A stretch of DNA of 64,000 bases from Diplosphaera chodatii (Eukaryota; Chlorophyta; Trebouxiophyceae; Prasiolales; Stichococcaceae), in NCBI GenBank assembly GCA_032358165.1, contig JAALGY010000020.1, positions 744,001 to 808,000 of the forward strand, given 5' to 3'. Positions within the stretch are counted from its first letter, which is position 1; each line of letters starts with the position of its first letter. A model generated the notes under the pieces. That model had not been told where the DNA came from. It made no database searches and worked only from the letters and a program-made list of their open reading frames with translations. Both the position numbers and the translations under genes were made by a program. Shown here piece after piece: positions 44,400 to 56,000 of this stretch.

Positions 44400-45572
44400 T
44401 GTATGTGCACATCATCGCGCGGCTGGGGATCGCACCCACCCTGAACATCGAGGTCGCCATCGTGTAGGCGGCACGGCTGCATGATGTGTTTGCTTGGGCC
44501 GTCCGATGTTACCTGCGCCATCATTGTAGCAGCACCTCGTACCACAGTGCTTCATGCATGTCAACTGCATGCATGGCTGGAACAGCGAGCATGAGAGTAT
44601 GCCATAGACATCGGGCACGTTCTCAGCTGGCATGGGCAAGATGCAACAGTGCAACAAAGCATGGGTTACAGGTCCTGCAAAACATACCAGGGATACCACG
44701 GGCCATTCGCTGCCGACAGGCAGGGACTGCGCCCCCAAGACCTCGCCATCTGCTGCATTCAGCACCGCCCTGGCCCGCTGCAGCTTCTCCTCATCTGGCA
44801 TCGCCACAGCCCTGCAGCAGCATTAGTCATGCTCACCAGTCCGGTCACGAAGCAAGGCAGGTGGACCCTGCATTGTCACACGGGCATTGCCCTAGCCCTG
44901 TGGATGTGAGTTGCGGCTCCTGCTCGCGTCCTTCAGTGTGACATCTGGCTGGTTACGAACTCTATATATCCATACTTCCGTACAGATGCTGGCTACCTTG
45001 CTGCAACTATCCACTGCAAAATAGCAGGACCACAGTCGCTGGCCGCACAGCATCCACACCTGCCGCTGCCAGTCTTGAGGCTCATCAGGTCGAAGTCGGA
45101 GGAGACGGCCTGTGTGTCCCAGTCGATGTCCAGCAGCTCCTCGCCTTCGCTCCTGCCGTCGTCTGCCGCCTCAGCGTCGCTGTCCTTGTCGTCCTCACGT
45201 GTCACATACCTGCACCCAGGCCACGAGCCCTGCAGCACTCCGGCAGTAACTAGACTCCTGCCACACAACTTCGTTTGCATGATCATTGTTCGCTGGCTGC
45301 CCTTGTCTTATGATGCGCTCGCAGCTGTCTCACGAGCTGCGTGCATGTATTGGCCTCATACGGCAACGTCGATCTGGTATCAGTGCACAGCAGTGTGATA
45401 AGACCAGGATCGCGACTTGTCATCAGCGCTTGTGTATGCAATGCGCGCACTTGTGAGCCTTGGGTGGAGGTGCACCCCGAGGCGCCCTGTCGCCTTGTGA
45501 CAGCAGGCCTGCTGGGTCGTCTTCTGGAAGCCGCTCGCGCCGCCTGATCCGCCTCCTCAGGCCTTCGAACAT
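44400..45572 (-). CDS. Unidentified acidic protein
   Basis: I do not recognise the family. Three exons join in frame. Exon 1 runs from ATG 45572 (MFEGLRRRIRRRERLPEDD) to PPPKAHK near 45451. Exon 2 (about 45209-45062) reads YVTREDDKDSDAEAADDG, EELLDIDWDTQAVSSDFDLM. Exon 3 (about 44816-44706) reads AVAMPDEEKLQRARAVLNAA, DGEVLGAQSLPVGSEWPV. A further exon near 44479-44432 (CRLHDGDLDVQ) is possible; the 3' end is unresolved. An in-frame ATG at 45806 would add 78 residues. The basic N-terminus followed by an acidic centre suggests a soluble regulatory protein, but that is a guess. It is convergent with the TPR gene and divergent from the small plastid-like gene. Confidence 0.5.
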
Positions 45573-46008
45573 CGCTGTCCGTCGCAAGCCAAGGCGGAGC
45601 ACAGAGGACAGGGAAGTGGCCTCATGTACACTCGTTCCTTTGTGTGGTGAGCACCACCAGACTAGGCGGCGTGTGCAGCTCTGTGTGCCTGCAGTTGCAC
45701 CGGCTGTACCTGAGTCTTGCGACTTGATGCTCCTTGCAGTCCTCGCCTGTCTAAGCTGGTCTGGGGCAGCGGCGGATTCTGCGGCGGCAGGTTTCTCATC
45801 AAGCACGTCCTACAGCCCAAAGCTACTGCCGAGCTTGACAGCCGGTTGGAAGCTGGATCGGAGCGTTTCACGGTCCCAAGCAAGCCGAGCCTCATTCGCA
45901 GCCTACTCCTTGCACCAACGAGCCAAAACTTGTACACTCAAGAACTGATTGCTTGAGACATTTGACGCGTGGTCATCAACCTTCGATCCCTGCTCCGCAC
46001 GCCCAAAA
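45573..46008. other. Divergent promoter region
   Basis: These 436 bases separate the start of the minus-strand acidic protein gene and the start of the small plus-strand gene. Long open frames exist on both strands but none shows a domain, so they are treated as shadow frames or 5' extension of the minus gene. Confidence 0.4.
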
Positions 46009-46320
46009 ATGTCGGCACTCTCCGCTGTCCTCAGCACCAAGGCGCCCGCGGGCCTGGTCGCTCCGTCTCGCCCCATCTCCCGCAAGCCTGCACGCTTCGT
46101 GGTGACCGCGGCGGGCGGCAGCCGCCAGGACCAGAAGGCAGCGTACGTGGCAAAGCAGGACGAGAAGGAGGCGAAGAACCCGGGCGGCTCTGCCGGCGGT
46201 GGCAACACGCGTGACAAGAAGCCCGCAACAGGCGCATACGGCGCAACCAACAACGAGACCAACTCTGATGATGGGCAGGCCCAGAAGTCAGACCACCAGC
46301 AGGATGCTCTTTCCGGTTGA
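46009..46320 (+). CDS. Small intronless protein, probable plastid transit peptide
   Basis: A single uninterrupted frame of 103 codons, rare in this intron-rich window. The N-terminus (MSALSAVLSTKAPAGLVAPS, then RPISRKPARFVVTAAGG) is rich in Ser, Ala, Arg and hydroxylated residues with no acids, as in chloroplast transit peptides. A cleavage at about VVTAA|GG is plausible. The remaining 65 residues are very hydrophilic (KQDEKEAKNPGGSAGGGNTR, DQQDALSG-like end), with Gly/Asn/Lys/Gln richness and no predicted fold, suggesting intrinsic disorder. Function unknown. The frame is also open upstream to 45949, but the transit-like start fits Met 46009. It is convergent with RAD1. Confidence 0.65.
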   Translation: MSALSAVLSTKAPAGLVAPSRPISRKPARFVVTAAGGSRQDQKAAYVAKQDEKEAKNPGGSAGGGNTRDKKPATGAYGATNNETNSDDGQAQKSDHQQDALSG

Positions 46321-46580
46321 TTGAGTGGGAAGCGATGAGATTGCCGCAGAGCGGCTTGAGCACTCCAATCTGAGGAGCATTTGTCAGATACATTCATTTT
46401 CTGTATGAGAGGGTCCCGAACTGTGGCGGTGATGGTGATGCACAGTTGATGTTGAGCTGACTGCATGCGCTAAACAAACCTGTGAAACCTGTTTGTATTT
46501 TATGAGAGACATGCTTGCAGCATATCAAGGCAGATCTGCAGTACACTGCCACTCAGTAGCTGAAACCCTACTGCTGAACA

Positions 46581-48781
46581 TCAATCCGAGCCGTAGTCCT
46601 CCTCTGGTAGCAATGTGAATTGCACCACACCCTTCCTCTCCAGCAGTCCCTGTGTGCAACAACATGATGTCGGTTCTCTATCAACATTGTACAATCTGGT
46701 TCTCTATCATCTTGAAGTTACATCCAGTGCACATATATCAATGTCCATAATACGCAATATCATCATGACACCTGCGTGGTGCCTGGAGTGGGACCCCGAT
46801 GCATGGCATCGCCCGCAGCATGCACAGTGATCATATGCATGACCTTCATCAGGCCTTGCGCATCGATCATGACCTGTGTGAACCGAGCAATGGGATTTTG
46901 AACCCCTGGTACAAGGTCAAGTTGCCACTGCCTGTGCAAAGGCGACTTGAAACTGTGCTCTTGGAGTGCAAAGCTGAACCTGCACGGCATTGTCTGGACA
47001 GGATGCATCAGTCACATCTTATCTGCACATGCCCACCTTAGTCGACACTGTGGAGCTGTCCTTTGCAGCGGCCGGGATGTTGGAGAATGCCGCACGCAGG
47101 TGCTTGTGCTTGTAGTAGCAGTTGACCTCACTGCCTGCGCATGCAAAGCCGTGCGGGTCGTCCCCGTCGCCCAGCGGAAAGTCCACCTGAGGCACAAAGC
47201 ACAACGCCACAGCTGGCCGCAGCTGACCACGGCAAGACCGACACTGCGCTGACGCGGCCGGTGGCGCATGACTCCATGCCTGCCCGGGTGAACACCCTGC
47301 GCCTGATGCCTCGACTGGTTGCAGCAGCTGGCGCCTGATACCATAGGCCGATGCAGGGGGCCCAGATACGGCCGTGCAAAGAGGTACCTCCAGGGCGCCA
47401 GACCCAGAGGCGCGCATCACGACGGCGCGCGGCTGCGCGCGGATGTGCAGGTGCACGTTGCCCCGCGCGCTCTGGTGCCCGCCCGCTGCCGCCCACTCCA
47501 GGTCGTCCACCGCCTCCTTCAGCAATGCCCCTGCATGTGTACCATTCATGGAATCGTGCGTGTTGCACAAGTCTGAGCAGCAGGCTTGGTCTCTGGGGCG
47601 CCTGCAGCGTCGGCAGGTGTGTGCTGCCTGTCCTTTGCTGCTGTCATGTCCGGCTGTCCTCCGGGTCTCTAGGTGGGCGGATGACAAGCATGTACTCGCA
47701 GCAACTTGGCATGGCCAGTATGACTTGTTTAACAAGTAACTGCCAGCAGCTGGTGAGCCCCGTGACGCACCAGACATGATGAAGAAGGAGGCGGGCTCCT
47801 GCCAGAAGTCTAGCAGGTCGCACGGGATCTGCATCTCCACCGTCGCAATGCGCGCGTAGGTGCACACCGTGCTGTCTGCATCCTCCATCATCCTGCAGTG
47901 GACAGTCGTGTGTGCTCTTGCACATGGCGTCATGCACACATGAGGATGCATGCATGGTTTTCGTGTGGCTGTGCTGTGACTGCGCCAGCTGCACCAACAT
48001 GCTCATCGCCTGCACAGATGTAGCTGGTTGACCGTGAGCGGGTGAGGAGATTCTCACTCGAGGACGAGCTCCTGATTTGGTCCTGGGTATCGCATTTCCA
48101 GCTCCATCCCTGGGGCCGATGCAAACACCTACACGCGCAGCAGCGGCAAAGTCAAGCTGTGCAGCAGCCACAGCATCGTTCCAGGAATTATCACGTAACA
48201 GCGAGCCACTAGCAACAGACGCTGGGTGGTTGCTCAGGATATTAAACGGCACAAGTGTCACCTGCAGCGTGTCCAGCAGCAGGCTGAACTGCACGCCAAA
48301 GATCTGACGTCCCCCAGGACAGTGCACCGCTGTGAACAGCTGCGCGCCATACAGCACAGGTTACAACAGACCGTGGTAGCTGCAAGGTGAGCCATGCTGG
48401 ATCCCATGGTGCACTGGCAAGGCTGGCATCACTCAATGGCCTGAGCGGCCGCAGTCCCCGCACATCCGGACGCATGAAGACGGACGACTGCAGAGTCTTG
48501 GACTCGTCCTCGAGCCGCACTGATAGTCCATCCTCGGGACCGATCAGCACCACGCAATCCTGCGCGTACAGCGGGGCATGGTCTCATTGCAAGGCTGGCG
48601 GCCTAGGCATGAAGCATGCATGCCGAGAAAGCTCGATGTTGTCGTGATCGACAGCTGAGAACAGCGTCGCCGTCGGTACCTGCTTCGTGTTAGCGGGCTT
48701 GATGGAGTGTAGCACGCTGACAAGACTGCGTGCGCTTGCGACCCGTAAACAGGCCTGCCGCCCTCCCACGTCCCCTGACAT
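46581..48781 (-). CDS. RAD1: RAD1, subunit of the 9-1-1 DNA damage checkpoint clamp
   Basis: Read right to left from ATG 48781 (MSGDVGGRQACL ... LVSVLHSIKPANTKQ). Exon 2 reads DCVVLIGPEDGLSVRLEDES, KTLQSSVFMRPD, the first PCNA-like strand-helix unit. Then come GVQFSLLLDTLQVTLVPFN, STVCTYARIATVEMQIPCDL, LLDFWQEPASFFIMS, ALLKEAVDDLEWAA (the conserved Rad1 L-K-E-x-x-D-D-L-E-W), CYYKHKHLRAAFSNIPAA, DAQGLMKVMHMITV, and a last exon GLLERKGVVQFTLLPEEDYG with stop at 46581-46583. RAD1 forms a ring with RAD9 and HUS1, is loaded at damaged DNA by RAD17-RFC and activates ATR signalling. The landmark order matches the whole family. The Rad1-type 'K-H-K-H-L-R-A' and 'L-M-K-V-x-H' motifs are diagnostic. 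Exact internal splice points were not all fixed. Confidence 0.85.
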
Positions 48782-49363
48782 TGATCACTGCCATCGGCAG
48801 CGAAAGGCTGCGCACGTCAGCGTTGATTGACCACTGTGATGGCAATGGCCGTCATGTGAGCACTTGGACCTGCATGTGATGCGCTTCAGCGCTGCCCCTA
48901 AACGCTTAGAATCGAATGCTGTGCTGTGTCATGCTGTCGCCTGCGGCCGTGCAACTGCTTGGTGACGGCTTTATAATAAGACTTCTGAAGTGTAAAAATG
49001 CAATCGAGTTACAGCCAACCAAAGAGTTTCTGCGGGGTGTCCTGTAGTCATGCGCTGCGCTGTGCTGCGCTGTGCACGCTGTGGCTAACTGGTGTTCAGC
49101 TGTGCAACCTCTGGTATCGGCTGCCCTTCAACACCTCTGAAGCATCGACACGAGTGCAATCGTGATCAATGGATGAATGCGTTGTGGGCTTGTGGCAACG
49201 TGAAAAATTGAAGTGTTCGTGCCAAATGCTGCATCTGCTCATCCCATGCATGCCATACTGACAGATACCAACTGCTGAGCTGCTGGACGCAGATCAATGC
49301 AAATCCTCGGTATTAAATACATTGTTCAAGACATACACACGCTGCACGAGTCCTTCAGTGATG
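48782..49363 (-). other. Intergenic region, F-box gene to RAD1
   Basis: These 582 bases lie between two minus-strand genes. They contain a short TGCGCTG-repeat patch around 49050-49080 but no recognised exon or RNA gene. Confidence 0.45.
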
Positions 49364-52272
49364 TCAGTGCGCATCCACCCTGACGACGCCAGGTGGCTGC
49401 CGCCGCTTCAGCGCCTTTGACAGCGTGACCACGTGCGACATGCCAACGCACTTGGCCTCGCTCCAGCAGGCGTCCTCTTCGATGTGAATCTGCCGCAGAT
49501 CTACCAGCCGCAGTTGAAGCAGGCTTGCCAGCATCGTCAGCGGCTTTGTGACCTGCAGCAAGAGAGCACCAGGACACGATCAGGGCGCAGAGTGACCTTT
49601 GTCGTGTCCATGAAGGACGAAGCGAGCCTGGGTGGCAGAACGACCCTTTGCATGCGCCAGCAGCCTAAGACGTGAACATCAATGCAACCAGCCATGCCCA
49701 GTCTGAGCACTGCCGCTGCATGTGTGCAGGTGTGCTGCCAAGCATCGCTCGGGCTCGCACCCGTAAGTGGACATTGCCGCTGAGGTCCAGGCACACCAGC
49801 CGCCGCAGCGTCACCAGCGGCGGCACCGACTGCAGGTCGTTGTCCGCGAGGCACAAGCAGGTGAGGCGCGTCAGCCGCTGCAGATCCGGCAGACGGCCGC
49901 TGCGGGGGTGGCTGCTGCTGCTGGCGCGGCCCAACGTCAGCGACATGCCCTGCAGAGTGTCACAGTGCTTGTATCTGTGAGACGATGATGGACGGTGAAG
50001 GCCACAAGCCCTGTGTGCTTGTCGTGTAGCTGTCAACATGAGATATGCATGGGCCGATCCACTGCAGCTGCAGTCTGAGGCCTCAACCAACAGTTGAACA
50101 ATGCAGATTGCAACATCACTTGCTGCTCACTGCTGAGTGCGATGGGTTTGTGACCCCTAGTCCCACCTGCAGCACCAGGGTGTCGAGCGACGCGAGGCGC
50201 GACACAACCTCCAGGTCCATCACATAGCGGCACATCGACACCTCCAGCGATTGCAGTGGCAGCCTGCACAGCATAGGCCCTCATCAAACTCGTGGTCACA
50301 TAGTGTCACATGCTCAACTGCAAGCCCCCTACATGATCTTCGAAACCAGCTAAGGCAGCCGCACATCATCCTGATGCACACGATGTCAGGAACCCAGGAA
50401 GCAGCATCAGGAGAGCGCATGAGTCGCCAGCTGCTGTGGAGCACAGGTCGGCAACCCACCCCCGCTGCCTGCTCAGGACCTGCTGCATGGCCAGCTCTCG
50501 GGCAAGCTGAGAGACTCACTTGGCGAGCCAGTCTGGGGCTGTGCACTGCCAGCTGAGCAAGGGGCGGCCGGCAGACTCACTTGGCGAGCCAGTCGGGCAG
50601 GGTGCGCAGGATGTTGTGGCCGCGGAGCGCCAGGCGCCTGAGTTTCCGCAGCGCCGCCCAGCCCTCCGGCAGCGAGGGTATGCCAACCGGCGGCATGACT
50701 GCCCCGATCAGCTCCCACTCGTGGAAGGCGCTGCACTCGCCCACCGCCAGCTCCTCCAGCTGCAGTGATGGAACATCTGGCCATCAAACTGCTGACAGTG
50801 ATCGGCAGCCGAGTTATAGACTGGGCATTGCTGGTGCAGTGCCGTGCCTCTGCCAGCAAACACCAGCATGCGCCTGTTCGCAGCAGCTGCACCCTGCTTC
50901 AATCGGCTCTGAGCAGGTGTCGAGGCTCAAGACTGATGGTTTTCTGCTTGCACACATCGAAAAGGTCTCTTGCGCTTGCTCAGGTGTAGATCGCGCTCGC
51001 CACGCTCAGTGCCTGGCGCTGTCGAGGGTGCACCTGTGTGAGTGCGCTCAGGCAGGCCAGCGCACGGTTGGAAGCATGGCAGCGCATCTCCAGCAAGTGG
51101 AGCTTCTTGAGCTTGGTGGCGCAGCAGGTGACCGCATCCAGCGTCTCTGTGCCTGACGCGAAGAAGTTGTTGCACTGCTGCACCCGCAGCTCTGCAATCA
51201 ACGGAAGCCGTGAGCTCGGGCTGTGGTGTCGTGGAAGGGATCAAAGCGTTGCGCACTAAGCAGCCCAAGTCGTGTCAGACCAGTTTTTCGAATGGCTTTG
51301 TGTACTTGACAGCATCTTACCTTCCAGGTTCCTGTGGAGCATGCCGATCAGCACGCCGAAGCAGCTGCGCGAGAAGTTGTGTTTGTGCCCCAGCTGCACA
51401 AACTCGTTTTCATCTGCAAAAGCCAGGTCGTCGTCAGACGAAAATACGACGGTGTGGACGAATTGACGATTGACACAACTCCTCACACCCTATGCAGCTC
51501 AGCGCACCGCTCCAGTAGCCCTCGCTGTTGAGCAACACCAGCCGCCGCACAATGTCCTCCCGCTGGCCAACGAACTGAAGGATACGCTGTGCAGAGATGC
51601 GCGTCGCTGCAAACACCGCCTTGAAGTCGTCCTCCGGCGGCCGCTCGTTGGACCACTTGACAGGACGGTGCACTGAAGTGACCAGCTCCTGACCAAAGTC
51701 GATGACAACCTGCAGAGCACGAAGGCATGCCCGTTTGCCAGAGCCACAGCAGAAGGGAGTCAGCATAGTCGCGAAACCGGCTTCAGTGCCAGACGCCGGC
51801 AAATGCACGCACGCTATTCCAAAGCTGCGCCTGCGATGTTGGCTCGCTCAGCAGCTGGCGCCACCGCTTGCACACCTGCAGGCACAGCCATGCGCGTAGC
51901 TAGATGTTCGAATCTGCTGTGTTCTGTCGTTCTGGTACGGACATGACACCAATCAGTGCCTGTGCAGCACCTGGCCCAGAAAAGGGTACTGGCGCAGGCC
52001 CGCATGCGGCACGCAGGCAATCGTGCTGAAGCAGTGCAGGCCAGGGGGGCTGCCTGTGCAGCACAGCTGGCTGCCATCGCTCATACATTCGCTGTCAACT
52101 GTCGCCAGCTGTGTGAAGACCTGCACAAAGCACACCTCTGCAACTTCTGGATGAAGCGCATGCATGACTGCACCGGACACATGGCAGACGGCAACAGGCC
52201 AGTCAATACTTGCGTCAATACGACGCAAACCTTGAGCAGCAGCTCGTCTGGAAGCATATTCAGGCAGGGCAT
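49364..52272 (-). CDS. F-box/leucine-rich repeat protein
   Basis: Read right to left from ATG 52272. The N-terminal F-box joins two exons to give LNMLPDELLLKVFTQLATVD, followed by an exon reading VCKRWRQLLSEPTSQAQLW. A middle region (FGQELVTSVHRPVKWSNERP, FAATRISAQRILQFVGQRED) leads to leucine-rich repeats: LPLIAELRVQQCNNFF, LEELAVGECSAFHEWELIG, LRKLRRLALRGHNILRTLP, LPLQSLEVSMCRYVMDLEVV, LTCLCLADNDLQSVPPLV and RRLVCLDLSGN. The end reads KRRQPPGVVRVDAH with a stop at 49364-49366. Such proteins bind SKP1 through the F-box and recruit substrates to SCF (CUL1) ubiquitin ligases through the LRRs. An in-frame ATG at 52374 would add 34 residues. It is divergent from CUL4. The substrate is unknown. 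Confidence 0.8.
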
Positions 52273-53028
52273 GGTGTCAGAGTAGGTCTCGGGTGGTGCA
52301 TGGCGGGCGCGTGCACGTGCAGCATGCGGCGCTGTTGCGATCCTTCTGCGCGAGCTCCTTCTCTGCCCCGGCATTTCTGCTATTCCTCAGCTGCTTCGTA
52401 ACTGAGGACGGCCACTCAGAGGGACTCCAGGGATGGGAAAGGACAGTGCCCCTCCTCCTTCCGACACCAACCTCATGAACTCATCTGACCTATAGCTGAC
52501 ACAACCACGCACAAATCCACGGAGTATTGGCGCAAGACCACCGGTAAACCACATGCGATGCTCATATGCAGTTGGCAGTGTCCTTCCTTGCCCAGAACCT
52601 ATGCCACAGCTGCCAGTACCTACTGTGTTGTGTAGTATTACAGCGGTAACCTACTGTACCACCAGTACTGAAGTCCTTAACAGATGTGTACGGCTTGTCC
52701 GTCAGGTTCCCATGCTCCAGGGCAAGCTTGCATCACGACGTCAGCTTCAGCGGGGCAATCCTCAGCACAATCGCACACCGTGCCACTCCTTATAGCTTGA
52801 GAGGATTCTGTAATCACAGCAGTGTGTTTCCAACGCACGCGCTGTCACCGTGACTGCGGTGTTGCTCTCCCAATCATATCACGCTTCAGAAATAGGCAAC
52901 AAGTGCACACGGCTGTAATAATGTGTCAGGCAACCGCCTGATGACATGCTGCATGCCTTCACGCGAGTACCATCATCACTAGCCATGTGAAAGGCTCCTT
53001 GCTATAAGCTGACCTGGTTGGGGCCACC
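52273..53028. other. Divergent promoter region, F-box/LRR gene and CUL4
   Basis: These 756 bases separate the two start codons and must contain both promoters. I see no coding exon and no RNA gene. The sequence is lower in GC than the flanking exons. Confidence 0.5.
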
Positions 53029-56000
53029 ATGTTGAAGAGCCATAACAAAGCGCCCCCTAATGGGAAGAAGCTCACCATCAAGCCGCTCAAATGTGAGCTG
53101 AGAGCTGTCGTGCTGTGCTGCCAGCCCCGAAATGCATGCAGTGTGCAGACAGCACGAAACCACCCATGTTGACATGCGTGCTCACTGCTGTGCAGCCAAG
53201 CCAAAGCTGCCGGCCGATTTCGAGGACACAACATGGGCCAAGCTGCAGGCAGCCGTGCAGGCAGTGCACAGCAAGAGACCGGTGTCGTGCAGCCTCGAGG
53301 AGTTGTATAGGGTGATGCCATTTGCGCCGGTTGTGATATTCGGCACGCCAATGTGTGTGCATGTGCAGTAAGCTGCCGTGTCCCAGCGATGCTGTGGCCT
53401 GAACACGATTTTTCATGTCCTGGCAGGCCGTGGAGGACATGTGTCTGCACAAGTTCGCAGAGGCACTGCATGCGAGGTTACAGAAGGTGCGCCCTGTGCT
53501 GCAGCCGGGCAGCTGAGACAGATCACCTAAAAACATCTGGGCACATCGAATCGAAACGTGTGTCATGTCAAGCAGGAGTGTGATGACCACATCGCAACGC
53601 AGCTGCAGCGGCTTGCGGACACACAGGCATCTGACCCAGTCGTGTTTCTGGAGCAAGTGAGCGCAGTATCTGGTATCTGCTGCTGTTGCTCTGTGATGCT
53701 ATTCTGCTGTGTACGCCTGCATGCCCAGCCATCTTGATGTGATTTCAATTCTGTCTATGTTTAATCAGGTGGAGGCGACTTGGGAAGACATGTGCCAGCA
53801 GATGCTGACCATTCGGCAGGTGCCGACCTCACCGATCTATCTACTGCTGCATCCAGCACATGAGGCATGCTTCGGTATGTCAATCATAGGTGACGAGAGG
53901 CGCAACATTTCCCTTTTGCAACCTGTCAACCCGGCTTATCATGCGCAGGTGTTCCTGTACATGGACCGGTCGTATGTCGTGGCCACGCCAGGCGTACGCT
54001 CACTGTTCGACATGGGTCTGCAGTTGTTTCGAACGCACCTCGCCAGGCACAAAGAGGTGCGGTCGTTGTGTGTGTGCTCCAATACACGCACCGTGCCAGA
54101 GTATGCTCTTGAACATACTGGCTTCCCTATGGGGATTTCCTATGAGCCGCAAGAACTACCCTATGTCCGTGGCTAGGTGGGGGCAAAGACAACACAGGGC
54201 CTCCTGCAGCTGATCCGAGCAGAGCGCAACGGCGACACAGTCAACCGGCTGCTGCTTGCCCACCTGCTGCGCATGCTCACAGCCCTGGGTATCTACCAGT
54301 CAGCCTTCCAGGTTGGCTGGCGTCCCTGCTGCTCATGTGGGGAGTCTGTGGCGTGTGTGAGCCATTACAGGTGCTCCTCCCGGCTCACTCCATCTCGCAC
54401 CTCGAATCTGCAGGATGTGTTTCTGGACCAGACGCGGGAGTACTATGCAGCAGAGGGCGTCCGGCTCATGTCAGAGCTGGATGTCGCAGACTACCTGCTC
54501 CACTGCGAGGTTGGTGATGCAGCTGTACCAGCGCCCGACCAGACGCCAGCATGCACTTGCAGAGGATACAGTGGGAACTGAACGCTGCTGACACTCTTCT
54601 CCGGCTCATGTTTGGCTACACAGCCACTCATTTTTCTATGGCATGCAGCGGCGGCTGACAGAGGAGTATGAGCGGTGTCAGCAGTACCTCGACGCTGGCA
54701 CGCGGCGGCCTCTGGTCAGCGTCGTGGAAGCACAGCTCCTGCAGGTGCGCTGTTGCCCTCAATCAAGACGTCTTGGAGAGGGAAATCACCCTGCTTCTGG
54801 ATGGACCTCACAGCAACGGGCACATTCTTGTCATGGTGTGATGTTGTTGGCACTATTGTGGAGTGAATGCTCCGCATGCTGCAGGCACACCTGGCAGCGC
54901 TCCTTGACAAGGGCTTCGAGGGTCTGGTGTCCGCTGGCCGGCTGGAGGACCTCGCACGGCTGTACACGTGAGTGTAACTACACACATATAGCGCCCATGA
55001 GATGACTCCTGCAACGTCTATGAGTGTTCACCGTGCCCCAGCATGGTGCAACACTTGCAATCGTCATGAGACAGAAGCTGCCTTTCCAGAAAGCTTGCAC
55101 AACTGCTGTTTGATCTTGTGCAGGCTGGCAGCACGGGTGTCAATGCTGGACTCGGTGCGGGTGGCGTTCAAGGAGCACATCCGCAAAGCTGGCACCACGC
55201 TCGTCATGAACGAGGAGAAGGTGCGCTTGCTAGCAGGCCTTGCAGCACGCATGGCGCCTTGGCAACAGCAATCTGCTGCTGCTCCCAGCACAATGTACCA
55301 ACGTGATGTGGGATGCACAGCATACAGCTGGCCCTATGGCGTCACGCCTGCTTCATCGCAGGACAGCGACATGGTCGCGTCGCTCCTGGCAATGAAGGCC
55401 GCCATGGACTCGATCATGGCAGAGGCGTTCCAGCGCGACGAGAACTTCGGCAACACACTGAAGGAGGCCTTTGAGCAGTTCATCAATCAGCGGCAGAACA
55501 AGTGCGCTGGGTGGCCGACGTGTAGCCCTGGGCACACATATAAATGCAAGCGGCGTGTGCATGGCTGTGCTTGCACAGCATGCCTGAGGCTGCGCTGAAT
55601 GCAGATCCGCATATGCGCAGGCCAGCAGAGCTCATAGCGAAGTTCATAGACAGTGAGCTGCGAGCGGGGAAGAAAGGGCAGACAGAGGAGGAGCTGGAGA
55701 CTACGCTGGACAAAGCGCTCATCTTGTTCCGCTACATCTCGGTGAGCGCTGGTGCACGGTTGCCGATGGCACACCCCGACAGGGTCGAAGAACCTTTGCA
55801 GGCATCAGCAAGTACAGATTAGAGCACTGTGGCCCGATCGCTCACACTTGCATCTGTGGCACCCTTGCCCAGGGCAAGGACGTGTTTGAGGCATTCTACA
55901 AGAAGGATCTGGCCAAGCGGCTGCTGCTGGGGCGGTCTGCCTCCAACGACGCTGAGAAGGTCGGTCAAGGCTACATGTGCAACACTGCCTGATGTCAAAC

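Noticed and set aside
45460..45948. 162-codon plus-strand frame upstream of the small plastid-like gene
   Set aside because: It is antisense to exon 1 of the acidic protein gene, which joins its next exon in exact phase. No domain is visible.
47019..47951. 310-codon open frame on the minus strand
   Set aside because: Only parts of it are RAD1 exons (ARIATVEMQIP, VDFPLGDG). The frame runs through introns that the RAD1 alignment requires to be removed.
51900..51925. GTTCGAATC, a tRNA T-loop-like match
   Set aside because: No pairing T-stem and no cloverleaf; it is inside an F-box/LRR gene intron.
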